DNA of 64,000 bases from Paulownia fortunei (Eukaryota; Streptophyta; Magnoliopsida; Lamiales; Paulowniaceae), in NCBI GenBank assembly GCA_019321725.1, contig CM033109.1, forward strand, positions 16,089,993 to 16,153,992, written 5' to 3'. Positions 45,331-58,312 of this stretch are shown piece after piece (within the stretch, counting starts at the first letter, position 1; each line of letters begins with the position of its first letter). Under the pieces are notes generated by a model. The model was given only the letters and a program-made list of their open reading frames with translations. It did not search any database and was not told where the DNA came from. A program made the position numbers and the translations under genes.

Positions 45331-46475
45331 TCCCTTGCTTCTGTATGAAGATATGCTCTAAAGGCATGTAAGTAGTACAAGATTACGTAGAATTTGATTT
45401 TTGTGGCCAGTGAGAACATATTGTGATTAATGAGTTATATTTGTATTCTCATTATGAGTTTGGTACTAGATTTGTGAGTTGTCACCGGGCTTTGATTGAC
45501 CATCTCACATGGGTAATCGCCTTGGTGCTATAATAGCGAGCAGGATGAGACTTAAAGATCATGTCGCATAATTAAGGTTTGCGAATGATCGCCTTTGTGC
45601 TTGGAGCAGTAAGGAAGGTTAATATGTATAACTAAGAGTCGCCTTACCTTGGAGGCTAAGATGAGATCAGAGTTGATCGATTATGAAGAAGTATGTCCAA
45701 ACTTCATAATAAGCTTGTTCTTTATTGAAGTGCGAACTGCAAGAAGATATTTTGGATAGTGACTTCTGATGGTGCGCAGGTCAGATGCTTGGAGAGCGAC
45801 TGGACTCAGGTTCATATGATGTTTAGAGCGTGACATGCCCAAATTGAGTGGGAGCTCCATCATAGCATGTATTTATACTACATGTGCTTTGAGATGACCT
45901 CTGATGGAAAAATAACTGAATAGGTCCCTACTTCGTCACTGTGTGAGCCCATATTATTTTTTATACCCTTTAGGACTCTGGACTTTGTTATGAGGTGTAA
46001 GCTTGATGACGCTACTTTAACATGTTTCCAATGGCTATGCATGATTCGGTCTATCAGAGTATGTCTAGAAAAGCTGTCACGACCAAGTTGATTGGCATGA
46101 GAGGCCGAGGAATAATTAGGTTGGTAACGCACTTATGTTCTATGGTTCATAACTCGAGTGACTATGTCGAAATATGTTTGACTAGTCATGAACATAGATA
46201 CATATTTGAGTAGGTCGAGCATGCTCTATTTATTTCAATGAGGGATCTAGAAATATTTGATTGGGTGCGACCACTTGGTTTGGGATACGTATACAGCGAG
46301 CTATTAAATTGTACGGTTATGTTAGTTTGGTGATGACTTAATATAACTCTCCTCACCTATGCTTTCTTGCTTGGTCGCACACCTTATTTTTTGTATGAAG
46401 GGACTAGCGCGAGATTGAAAAATTATATGATGATGAGATTTGAGGAGATCGAGTCAAATATGTATGAGTGAGAGA
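45331..46475 (+). other. Copia-2 copy B: post-pol segment before LTR 3
   Basis: Homologue of 36001-37010. Contains the 63-codon open frame 46022-46213 (MAMHDSVYQSMSRKA...). Ends at a purine-rich GAGTGAGAGA directly before LTR 3, which is likely the polypurine tract. Confidence 0.5.
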
Positions 46476-46904
46476 TGTTGGAAATTAGATTGGGTTTAAG
46501 ACCTTTGACCCAATTGACATCCATATTTAGTTGGATGTCTCCATAATTTGAGAGGGATTGAGTTTCCTAGTTAGACTGGGATTCTGCCTTGAGTAGGAAT
46601 ATATAGCTCTAATCCCATCTAATAGAGTGTGTGAATGAACGTAATTCTCTCAAAAACTCTCTCCATATTCTCTCAAATCTTTTTCTCTATCAGTCTTCTT
46701 TGGATCATCACCATAGACTCCAAGGATTTGAGGTGTGATTCACCAACAACAAGAAAGGTATGTTTGTGGTTCGATCAAAATGAGGCTGATAGACGAGCTT
46801 GATTTGAGACATGTGGATCGATAATCCGCTGTGTATAGGTATACCCAATCCACATTACTTATATGGATATTTGATTCATATTATATTGTTGATTAATTTT
46901 TTTA
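46476..46904 (+). mobile_element. Copia-2 LTR 3 (right LTR of copy B)
   Basis: TGTTGGAAATTAG...TTTTTTATA, 429 bp, aligned with LTRs 1 and 2 over its whole length. It is followed at once by LINE reverse transcriptase sequence. The five bases to its right (GTACT) do not match the five to the left of LTR 1 (TTTAT), so the A+B block has no target duplication. Confidence 0.75.
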
Positions 46905-49224
46905 TAGTACTCATACCAAAAGTGGAAAGACTAGTTAAATGGAGTGACTTTAGGTTGATTAGCCTATGCAGCATTGTGAATAAAATTTTCTCAAAGTTGT
47001 TATCTAATCGACTAGCTTCCTTGTTGCCTAAACTAATTTCAGACTCTTAGAGTAGTTTTGTGGCTTGGAGAATTATTGCCGATAACATTCTGCTAACATA
47101 AGAAATGATACACATGATTGATAATAAATGTTGTGACGGAAGTATAGTTGTTAAGCTTGACATGGCTAAGGCTTATGATAGAGTGCAATGGCCATTTCTT
47201 TATGAGGTTTTGCAAAAACTTGGTTTTGATGAGAAGTGGATTGGTTTGATTAAACAATGTATAGAGGGAGTGTGGTTTTCCATGTTAACGGGACATCAGT
47301 AGGTTTTTTCCAATCTTTGTGGTCTTCAGCAAGGTGATCTGTTATCTCCTTCATTATTCATTCTTGCGAGTGAGGTGCTGTCACAGGGAATTCATGAACT
47401 TATTACAAAATAGCCAAAGATGCAGTATGCATCTGGAGGAATTCTAATCACACTTTTGGCCTATGTGGATGATTTAATGATTTTTACAAAGGCAAATGAT
47501 CAGGACTTAATCAGGCTTATGGAGTTTTTGACACTATATGAAAAGGCATCCGGTCAATTGATTAGTGTATCTAAAAGCTTATTCATCCCTTGTTCAATCT
47601 ATTAAGCAAATTACTAGTTTTACATAGAGGAAACTTCCTTTGCAATATCTCAGCATGCTGTTGTATAAGGGACATAAGAAAAACTTTTTGTTTGATTTTA
47701 TAATTACAAAAGTGAAGGATCGTTTACAAGGTTGGGTAAGAAAACATTATCTTTTGGTGGTTATTTGAATGTGATTAAAAGTATGTTGGCATCTATGCCT
47801 CTTTACTTATTACAAGTTATTCAGCCTCCAAAGGTGGTGCAACAACAGATACAATAGTTGTTTGCAAAGTTATTTTGGGGCTTGAGTGAAGGCCATCAAC
47901 GTATACACTGGTGCTCTTGGAAGTCTGTTTGCTATTCTTTCTCAGAAGGAGGTTTAGGTATACGAGGGATCATGGATGTGGCTACGACATTTGCACATAA
48001 ATTATGGTTGAAACTCCATACCAAAAATAATTATGGTAGCAATTTATACTTAGGAAACATGGTTCAATAGTGTAAAGTGAGGGAGTTTGCTGAAAAATAA
48101 ATTTTTTAGAACCTGGGTAGAGGTTTGGTTTCACTTTGGTATGACACATGGTTAGAGGACGGACCTCTATATAGCCTTGTACCATTCTAGGTTGAGTGAA
48201 GGGAACCAATTAAAACTTACTGGGAAGATGATGAATGGAATAGAGATGCCTTGCTTCAAATACTACTGGTGGACTTGGTTAATAAAATTTGTGAAGTCCC
48301 CTTTACTTCATTCTTGGAGGATAAAGCACATTGGCAGCTATCATCTAATGGCAAGTTCACCACAAAGTGACAACAAAAATTATCTTCAGACATATGGAAC
48401 AAAATTTTAACACCCACAATCTCAGTTTTTATATGGAGGCTTTTAAACAAGTGGATTCTAGTTGATATACACATGGAGGAGAATGGCTTTTGTATTCCTT
48501 CTCGGCGTCATTGTTGTGCAACAATTGAAATAGAGGAACACCTATTCATTTAAAGCAATATTGCCAGACAAGTGTGGAGTTTCTTTCGGGCCTTTTTCCA
48601 AATTAATTGGCTAGATACTTTGTAAGTGTGACTTGCAATACAGTTTTGGCGATCATCTATAACACATACTAATTCGAATCATATTAGAAATGTGTTGTCA
48701 ATGTCAATAGTTTGGTTTATTTGGTGGGAGTGTAGTGACGCAAAATATAGGGTGTAAAATTTTCGACTAACAAGAATATTCATGGGGTTCTCTTTCATAT
48801 TTCTTGCTCTAAACATATTTAATGGAAATGAGATATAGAGGTGGCAGCTAAACTGATTTCTGCTCATTCTAGCCTTGTTACCACACGCATTACTCAAATT
48901 ATTTGGCAGAAACTAATACTAGGATAGGTAAAGTCGAATACAGATGGGGCAAGCAAAGGTAATCCTGAAAATTCAGGTATTGGTGGAGTTCTTCAAAACT
49001 GGAATGGAGATCTTATTTTAGCATTCTATCAAGCGATGGAGTGCATACCAATTCAGTAGTTGAATTACAGTAGTTGTGCAAGGCTTGAAATTGGCAACAG
49101 AAAATGGCTTCAACAGAATATGGGTCGAGGTGGATTCAATGCTTATAGTTTATTTACTTTCCAAAAATCACTCTGTTGTGCACTGGTCACTCTTCTTAGA
49201 CTTCTAACTCAGGCTAAGTCTTTT
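46905..49224 (+). pseudogene. Plant LINE ORF2, first part (RT, zinc region, start of RNase H)
   Basis: Non-LTR reverse transcriptase in broken frames: IPKVERLVKWSDFRLISLCS (46910-46975), VVKLDMAKAYDRVQW (47150), LQQGDLLSPSLFILASEVLS (about 47330), the catalytic AYVDDLMIF with YVDD at 47462-47473, then LSEGHQRIHWCSW and GGLGIRGIMD (47890-47980), the zf-RVT-like region near 48480-48600, and RNase H (NTDGASKGNPENSGIGGVL at 48935-48990). The endonuclease domain and 5' half are missing. The reading continues at 60965 after the Copia-1c insertion. At least six stops or frameshifts: a dead copy. Confidence 0.88.
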
Positions 49225-51377
49225 TGTTGGGTTCGCGCTATCCCGAAAAATATATAAGCAGTGGAATTTAAAAATTTTCAAAAACATAAATATACATTAC
49301 ATCACATGTAATTAAAACAAATCCCAGAACCCTTTCGTGATTACTCAGTTGTGCGTTTTCTAATAATTAAAGTAAGAAAGTTTCAAAACCCTTACCTTGA
49401 TTTGCACTTCGGCTGATATAGGGATTGAAACGATTTAAATTGTTATCCCTGCATGAAAGTATCTCCATGTTCTTCAATTCAAAACCCCTTTGATTGAAAT
49501 CTGATTCGCTTCTAGGATCTCAAATGTTATCTCTCTAACGGTATCCACACATTGGATGCCCACTTGCAATCGAATCCTATGCTAGTAGTTTTCGATTTGA
49601 TAATTCTATCCCAAAATAATTTTATTTGGAACAAGAATATACTAACAATTAGTGTTTTAGGTGTTTAATTTAATTTAATTCTTAATTCAACAATTGAATC
49701 AAGAATTAAACTAGATAAAAGGTTGGTGAACTTTTGGAGATTGAAAGGAAATGAGGGATAAATTTTTGGAGATGAAGAAAACTATTTTTCTTTTTCTTTT
49801 TAAAAATTTGCAATAAAATCCCCATAAAAAACGTCCAAAAAGATTGTCAATAAAAGCTACCACACGTCCTTTCCATGTAGGACTCTTCTTCCTTTTTTAT
49901 CTTCAACTCTTTTAGTAAGTTTTCTTATCCCATAAGGACTTTTCTTTTTCTTTATTATCTTTTAGAAATTAAATTCCCAATTCAACTTTCTCTAGAAATT
50001 GGATTCCCAATCCAATTTCCTAATGGGTTTCCCACAAGCCCACACCTAATGGGCCTAGGCTTAAGTAATCAATTAGGCCCTACTTTAATTGATCTAATTA
50101 ATTAAATTAATTAATTTAATTAATTAGGCCCATTTTAATTAATTGATCCAATCAATTAATTAAATATTCCAATTGGGCTCTCTAATCCAATTAGGTCCAA
50201 TCAATTAATCCAATTAATTAATTAAATTAATTCCACACTTGAATTAATTTAACCCCTATTAATTAATCACATTAATTAATTTAATCCAGTACTTAGATTA
50301 ATTTTTAGGCTAGAAATGAACTTGTATAAGTTTTGTGTATGGCCTCTTAGGTTCACTTTAAACTAGTCGTGGGCTCACAACTCTTGTAACTTAGTTGATC
50401 AATTAATTATTTTGATTAATTAATTTAAATAATTAATTCTCTTGAAATTAACTCATTAATTCCAAGAACCCACAAGACATGGGAAACACCTAACAATGCA
50501 TCATGACTCCTAGTTTAAGGTGAATGTGCGAACCTATTTCAATTATGAATATCATGCAAGTACGGTCTTTCCATCATCTAATCTCCCGATTGAGCCTGGG
50601 GCATGGATGTTTAGTGAAAACCCCATTAACTCAATAACTATGTTTCCATTCCTAGTAGCTTGACTCGATGATGAATAATTAGAAAACCCCACGTCTAATT
50701 TCTATCCAACCTTGGTCAAGGATTTTAGAGTCAAGTACAGTGGAACACATAGGAGATTCACCTATTCATCTAGATAGGTTACGGATCCTTTGTTGGCCAC
50801 TCATTAATCTCCATACATGAAGATATTACACCCAATATAAACTCCTTGTGATTGTCATGCAATCGGGAAATACATCAAAGTACAATATATCATGCACAAG
50901 GTTACCATGGTGCCTCAAGTCCAAGGACTAATTCTTGCACTATCATAATGAGAAAATTCCCATTCGACAATAGAATATTTCCAATTGGGAATTTTCAGGT
51001 GGGGTTGTTCAGTGTACTTGTTCTCAACAAGCACCCGCATACATGCACTAGTGTCTCCATACCAATACTTATGGAACGAGGCATCCTCTTTTTGAGCCTG
51101 CATCGTTTGCGTAAGTCTCAACGGGATCATTGATGTCCCATCTCATTGATCCTTGACTTGGAACATTTTAAGATCACAGCCTTAGAGGCATATTCCACGA
51201 TCACCATTATATGCGCAACTATGCCTCATAGCTATGTGTGATCTAAGGACTTTATCTAATTCTTATAATGAATTTAAGATAAAGATTGCCATTTAAATGA
51301 TATTAATATAAATAAGAATGATTCACAAGAGTATAAGAACGACCAGAACATTTGGCTCATTGGGCACTACTCTAACA
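49225..51377 (-). mobile_element. Copia-1 copy c: 3' LTR (2,153 bp)
   Basis: Plus-strand ends TGTTGGGTTCGCG and CACTACTCTAACA, so TG...CA. Minus-sense start TGTTAGAGTAGTGCCCAATGAG. Contains an AT-rich palindromic stretch of AATTAATT words (50090-50460). It is 781 bp longer than the 5' LTR (59593-60964), which has an internal deletion. Confidence 0.88.
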
Positions 51378-51392
51378 ACCTCCCACTTGCCC
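51378..51392 (-). promoter_or_regulatory. Polypurine tract of Copia-1c
   Basis: Minus-sense GGGCAAGTGGGAGGT directly before the 3' LTR, matching GGGCAAATGGGAGATT of copy b. Confidence 0.75.
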
Positions 51393-54300
51393 TAGAGATA
51401 ATTACCCTCGTATTAAGGCCCATCCTTCCCAGATGTCCTTCAAATACTTATCTAAACGATTAAATTAGTAGCTCTGCTATGTTTTCCACCAAGGAAATCT
51501 TTCCACGCTGATATTGCCTCTACCAATGATTTTCAAAATCACGGTATCGCTAATCTATTTATGTTTGGATCCTTTGATGAAACCTTGGTTTATTTGCTTG
51601 TGCAATAGCCCCCATTGTTATCGCAGTACTCCAGTACTCAATCAACAATGGTTGGAACTACATCTAACATTTAGATTAAGTTCCTTATCCAAATAATCTA
51701 TTTTTGCAGCATCGTATGCCTAGATGTATTCAATCATGGTGGTGGAATCCATAGTTGTTACAAGCTTGGAACTCTTTCCAACTAACCGTCCCACCATTTA
51801 GGATAAACGCGAATTTAGACATAGACTTCAAGTCATTTACTTTAGACTAAAAACTAGATGAAGTATCTAAGTTTCAATTCTCCATAACCAAACTCCAAGA
51901 AGAAATCCTTAGTGCTTTATAAGTACTAAAGATCATCTTTACGGCTTCTAATACTTTTCGCATCAAATTGATTGATATTTTGCTCGTAACACTCAGAGCA
52001 TTTCTGATATCAAATCATGTGCATAGATTTGCATATTTTATGCTTTCTTTTAAGGATGCATAAAACATGTGAGTCACTATTTCTCTTTTTTTCCAAAAGT
52101 CTTTGGGGACGAGGACTTCGAAAGAAAAATCCCATGACTCATAAACAAGAATCTCTCCTAGGATTCTTCCATGCTAAACCCTTTTAGCATCTAATCTATG
52201 TACTTGGATTTAGGATAGTCCAAGCATCTTTCAAATCTATCTCCATAAATCTCAATCCTCAATCCCTAGGATGCTTATCCCAAACCCCTCTTGGAGAACT
52301 TTGTAGATGACAAGTCTTAGTTGACCGCAATATTTCTACATCATCTCTATGATTAAAATGTCATCAACATAAAATACAACAATCATCACCATACTTCCAC
52401 TAACTCTCTTGTACACATATGGCTCATTCGCATTTCTAAAGAAATCAAACCATTTGATTGCTTTAGAGAATCGAATGTTCCTCATTCGGAAAATTTATTT
52501 TGAGTTCTTAACATATCTCTGGAACTCACAAACTTGTTGCTTGCGTTTGTTTGATATGAAGACCTCAGACCGCTTAACTTATATCCCTTTCTTAATATTC
52601 CTATTGAGAAAGACGATCTTCATATCCCTTTGCCATATCTAGTAGTCATAATACATAGATATAACTAGCATACTCTTAACGGACTTTAGCATCACGTCTG
52701 GTAAAAGGTATCCTCAACAGTCAACACCTTGACTTTAAGCGTAGCACTTTGCTACCAGTCATGCCTTTATAGGTCACCACATTCCTATGTTCTTCAATTT
52801 ATATTTGCAGACCCATTTGCAGCTAATGGGAACCATTCCCACTAATGGGCCCACCAAGGTCAAACCTTGTTGGAGTACATAGAGTCCATTTTTGATTGCA
52901 TGGCATTTTGCTAATTTTCGAATTAATGGCATACATCATTACTCCTTAGTTAGATCAATATTTAAAAAGGAGATCCTCCTTGTTGCTCTCTAGCAAAAGA
53001 CTCTTACCGTATAAGTAGCCCCGAGATTCTTTCAAATCTCATTGGAGGTTGTTTACTAGAAGTTTTAGTAATTTGTTCACACACCATTGCCACTTGTGAG
53101 ACAAACTGTGGTTCTTGAACTGTTTCAAATTCTATGATCTAGCAATTTCTATCTAATAGAAATTCCTTCTTCTGAAGAAGGTGGTGTCCCTAGAAAACAA
53201 ACTCTTTTGTTCTTAGGAACCATAGAAATGGTATTCTTTAGATTCATTTGGATACCCCACAAATTTGCATAAGATAGATTCATATCCATCATATCTCCCA
53301 CTAACTGCTTTAAAGAAGCAGGCCCCACCTTTAGGTATATATGCGAGGGGTCTTTTACTACATCATATCTCATATGATGTTTTGAGCATCGATTTAGATG
53401 ATATCCTTACTTGATAAGAATATCATCGATTCTAGAGTAAATTCCTAGAATGAAGGAGAAAATAAGTGAAACTCAACTTGGATTCACTTAAAGTGAGAAT
53501 GTAATTCTCCATTTGATAATTAAGAACTTACCACCTTAGTATTCTCTTCTCGATCACATCGATAGATTTAATACTTTGACCGATTTAATTCTCTACTTCA
53601 TGTCTAAATTCTTTAAACCCTTCAAAAGATCTTAGAATAATGAAGTAAGAATAGTTCGCTTGTACACTAACACATAGTGGACTGCTTACGTCCCTTTGGA
53701 TCACATCCAAAGGTGTGGTTTGCTCCATTTGTCCCACAAATAGTGATTTGGTCATGTTTTCCTAGAGATAAGATTTACAAGTTGGCACCTCATGCAAGTC
53801 CAAAAGGCCAAGCAAATGTACCATCTTTCGAACTCTTTCTTTAGAGATATGACCTAATCCATCTTACCACAAGTATGCACTGTTTTGATTATCTAATTCT
53901 TAGATTACTTTGTTGATTATGTAGCATAGAATGTTGGGATTGTATAGTTCATTTGTCAATGTAGCAAAGACAATTAACTAATACTATCCTAATTCAATCT
54001 AGAGTTAAGTGGATCATTCCTATAGCCAATAATGCAACACTTACTTTATTCTCAAGCGTAAGGATTGTCCTTTATCTTAGTCTCCATTTTTCTTGTCATC
54101 CACTGCAACCCATTGCAAAGATGGGATCATATCCGATATCTAATATCCAAGAAAAATTTATCAACCTTAATGGTTGATATCAACAATGTATAAACTTGAA
54201 TTAGAACCCCTTCTAATTCAACTAAGCAAGTCAATACTTGTGTTTCCTCTTTCTATGCCCATAATATCCACAATGGTGACAAACATCTATATTGAGTTGA

Positions 54301-55772
54301 TAAGTTTGTCTGTTTGTCTAGATTATCCTATGTGAAATTACTAGTAATAACCATTATTTTATGCGAAACAGAAATTTAAGCATTCATTTAATTAATATCC
54401 ATTTATGATATGGTATTTAATTATAAATGTCTCCCACTAGTTTATTCAAATCCCATCACCCTCTAGATGGAAATTCAGGGAATCTAATTTCTTAGTGGGC
54501 TTGAGGTCCAACTAGCCTTGCCATACACCCCAATTTTATGAGCACATATGGTACTAAGTGTCAAGCATTACCCATCAAACATCCATGTAGATGGAGCATC
54601 TAAATGTCCACAACTCATGGCCAATGACAAAGACGAGTCCACCCCATGGGCATCTCAATACTTTGTAGTGGTCACAACTTGCCTACACTTAGCATATCCT
54701 ACGACTCATGGGCAACAGACTAAATGTGGTAGCGTATTGGCATGCCACTACTTTTGATGGAAGGCATGGACGATTGGGTCCCACCCAATATTGCCCATTT
54801 ACACTTGATATCGAACTAATAAATGTTCTCAACTTGAAACATTTTCAAGTGATGGTCATACTAGATTTATTATATAAGATCTCATCGTTTTCTTTTCTTG
54901 TTTGTTTAATGTTCACTATCCTAACGATGACAAGCATACATCATAAGAAAGCATTAAATAAACACAACATGTATCACATACATCCTAAAATAAATAGATG
55001 ATCATGAGCCTTTAATTCTATGCGATCCACTTGAGTCAAAGTGGATCTAGGTCAATCTAAGGGTGATAATTAAAATGCAAATAGACCTATCTATTACATA
55101 AATATATCCCATACATTCATGGGCCTTATTTTCTCACTTTTCGTCCGTCTTCATTCAATATTCTTGTAATGTCCACCAAATTACAAAAAGATTAAACTCA
55201 CCGCCTAATTATACTGTCATTACATTTGCTAAAATTACAAGAAACCTTGGAATAATTCCAAGAGATACATAGGAGGGAGATAGAAGTACATCAAGAATAA
55301 AATAGAGAAAGGTGAGACCCGCAGGCCTCATTTTAATTAAAACCCAAAAATAACCAATTATGCATAAAATTAAACCAATCACATTGGCTTAGGCTCCATG
55401 ATCATCCAACTAGCATGCTTAACATAAATCATCACATGATAATGAAAACATATAAATCTACCAATTATGTTATGTGCAATTTCTTTCAAATTTGGGATTT
55501 TTATGAAAAATGATTTTTCAAAAAATAAAATTAATATTTAATTTTAAAATGAAAAATCATAAACTTCATGTAACAATTACATAATGAGGTGGGATGGACA
55601 ACAGTTCAACAAGGCTGCTGCCCGTCGAGTGGCTGGGCAGACCACCCATCAGGAGGCTGGGCGCCTACAAGTTGGGTGGCTAGGCGCCCGCACGTTGGGT
55701 GCCGACTGTGACCTAACGCCCGCACGTCGAGTGCCGGCTGGGCACCCACACATCGGGTGATAGCGGGCGACC
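51393..55772 (-). pseudogene. Copia-1c internal region (RNase H to gag and leader), degenerate
   Basis: Minus-strand Copia with RNase H around 51480-51850, RT with an intact catalytic string FYVDDILII (YVDD at 52360-52371) and the N-terminal NKVWTLVDP-type segment near 52850, linker/integrase tail 53149-53400, integrase 53400-53900, protease/knuckle 54060-54280, gag and leader beyond. Only short open stretches remain (53149-53373 the longest). The leader ends in a GC-rich repeat patch (55590-55772) and is cut by a Gypsy LTR at 55773. About 90 bases of leader, with the primer site, survive at 59496-59592. Confidence 0.82.
55590..55772. repeat. GC-rich imperfect repeats in Copia-1c leader
   Basis: Five or six units of 23-30 bases built on GGCTGGGCGCCYGCACGTTGGGTG. 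The patch is far richer in G+C than its surroundings and ends at the Gypsy LTR junction. Confidence 0.75.
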
Positions 55773-58287
55773 TGTAACACCCCCAATACTACACACACAT
55801 ATATATTTATAGATATAATAATTTTGACATGATAAATCCTGTGTGCATGTACAATTTTTTTTTCTTCCTGTAACAGCATAATAAACAATAAACTATTTTT
55901 CTCACTCACAAACTAATATATATATACCTGCAGAACACCCATAACAACCATAACATTTACATACCCATGTACAGAAAAGTTTTAAAAGTAACACACAGTA
56001 CAAATCCCAAAACCTAATACAATAAACTCTAAAATCAAATAAGTTAACAACCAGCCCAACAGGTCGTCATCCATGTACACTAATCCTCAGAACCTGTAGG
56101 AGCTCCAGCCGCTTGCTCAGTAAGTCCATGACTTTAAGTATCATCAAACTCACCTACAATGCATGAACTACATGAGCTAATGCTCAGTAAATGAAAATCA
56201 TGCATGCTGAAGGGGATAATCAAACATAAATGCAATGCATTTCTATGAGATCATGACAAGAATGCGAACTCATGCATTAAAATCATTTCATTCAAAATCA
56301 TTTTCCATCACTGGGCCCTTGGCCCACCTACTATGTACCGGATAGAGCTTTCAACAATATCAATAATCACATGGCCATAAACAGATTGACACAGTCCGGG
56401 GGCCATCTCCTGGGATCACCAAAGGTCCACCCCCTGTCTTCCCCTGTGACCCTCCAGAAGTATTCCCACCAGCGGCGTCAATAAGGGCACAGTCAAGTGG
56501 TCCACCCTCTCGTGACCACCAGAGGCACACCCCCTGTCAACCTCTATGATCCTCTGAAAAGTAATACTCGCGGCGCCCCAAATATTATATAAATAAGCCA
56601 CACATGGGCCTCGGTACACTAGTAGTGGCCAACTAAAATATTTTCTTTCTGAAAATAATGTTATGCATGCAAAATCTCAACTGTGAGCACGTGTTATGCA
56701 TGCACGTGTAAATATTGATGAATGACATGTTCAATGACACAGTGAATCACATGTCCTGTCATCCAAACAACGTATGCACTATAAGATATTTATAATACTC
56801 ATCAAGACACAAGGATCACATTTAATATAAATAAGTCAAAAAAATATTATGCCCATGCATTATAGTTGCAAATGAATTTTCACTTACCTTCCACCTTTGA
56901 TATCCTACTGAAGGTTAACAAGATTCTCCTCCCTAACCTTAGATATAAGGCGACCTGTAAAAGTATAACGTATTAATTTTCATTCTTAATTAATAGGTTT
57001 CTATATCAAATTTCATAAGGGATCTTAAATCTTAAATTTAATTAAATAACAATCAAACCTTAAAATTTTTATATTTCACCTCAATCAGAACCTTTTAAAT
57101 ACTTTAATTTCCCGTCTTAAATTTATTCTAATACTATTTAATTGATATGTTATAATCATGTAATCAATCCCTCAACTTAATTAACTCCGTCATCCAATTA
57201 ATACAAGATAATAAAATTGAATATTTGTAACTAATTTTAAATTAAAGGTGTATATTAGTTATTGTCTCATAGGTAGATAACAATTAACTTGGATCAAAAA
57301 CTTTCTTTCAAATTAGAAATAAACGACATAAACATATATTTTTATCCGTACAAAAATAAGAAGGGACTTACCCAAAATTTTCTCAAATTTCTACGGTTGA
57401 AATTTGTTCGTGCTATTTCTTCTTCGTTTTGTTTTCTTTTCCTTTCTTTGCTGCCGTGCGGACGTGTGTGTGTGGTGTTACTTAGGAAATAAATGTAACA
57501 TAATATATTATATATATACTTATCCTTAACATTAGTAATAAAGTAATCTAATCTAATATATTATATATATACTTATCCTTAACATTAGTATTAAAGTAAT
57601 CTAATACAATATATTATATTATTTATATACTTATCCTTATCATATATATATGTATACACTACATATGCTTATCCTCATCATATATATATGTATACACTAT
57701 ACGTGTATACATATATGTATGTATATATATATTATATTAGATACCATATACTTATATATATATACATATGCTTATCCTCATCATATACATATGTATACAC
57801 TACACGTGTATACATATATGTATGTATATATATATTATATTACATACCATATACTTATATATATATATATATTTATATAATTAATACAAAATATTATTTA
57901 TTTATTTTTATAAATATTTATTTATAAGCCCCTAAATTTATTTTATATTAAAAAAAATTCACCCTCTTAATTAATATGATAATGTCCTTATTTTCTTTTA
58001 TTATTATTATCACTATTGCTATCATTATTTTCTCCATAATTAATTTATTTTCATAGTTTATCCTACACCGATAAACACAACGATGCCACCTTTCACTTAC
58101 GTGTATCATAATGTTATCTGATAGTTGACACCTAAATTCTCATATTTTAGTACCAACTCAACCAATTAGGTTAAAGAATCTAGAAACTAATATTGGTGAC
58201 AACTTCAAAAGTTTAATTATTAAAATGCCGTATAAAATATAATGTATTATGAAATATCAATTAAAATGCAATGACACATACGTGGCA
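55773..58287 (-). mobile_element. Gypsy copy G: 3' LTR
   Basis: Plus-strand start TGTAACACCCCCAATACTACACA, as in the solo LTRs. It is homologous to the C/D family LTRs, including the GGGCCATCTCCTGGGATCACCAAAGGTCCACC block (56400-56430). At the pol side the first 50-60 bases of the LTR and the polypurine tract are deleted: GAAATTTTAT joins GCCACGTATGTG directly. Contains tandem repeats at 57500-57870. Confidence 0.8.
57500..57870. repeat. Two tandem repeats in Gypsy G LTR (53-58 bp, then 103 bp)
   Basis: ACTTATCCTTAACATTAGTA recurs at 57518 and 57571, and ACTTATCC again at 57629. A 103-bp unit then repeats from 57665 and 57768 (ATGCTTATCCTCATCATATA). Each longer unit contains the near-palindrome GTATACACTACACGTGTATAC and a CATATATGTATG run. 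Open frames through this AT-only stretch are chance. Confidence 0.85.
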
Positions 58288-58312
58288 TAAAATTTCGTCA
58301 TTGAAATTTTTC

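Noticed and set aside
50852..51133. 93-codon open frame in the Copia-1c LTR, with a related one at 60537-60722
   Set aside because: It lies within the LTR, the two LTRs differ in frame extent, and no domain is recognisable.
57650..57927. Two overlapping Tyr/Ile-rich open frames
   Set aside because: They are translations of TA-rich tandem repeats with no complexity; not credible genes.
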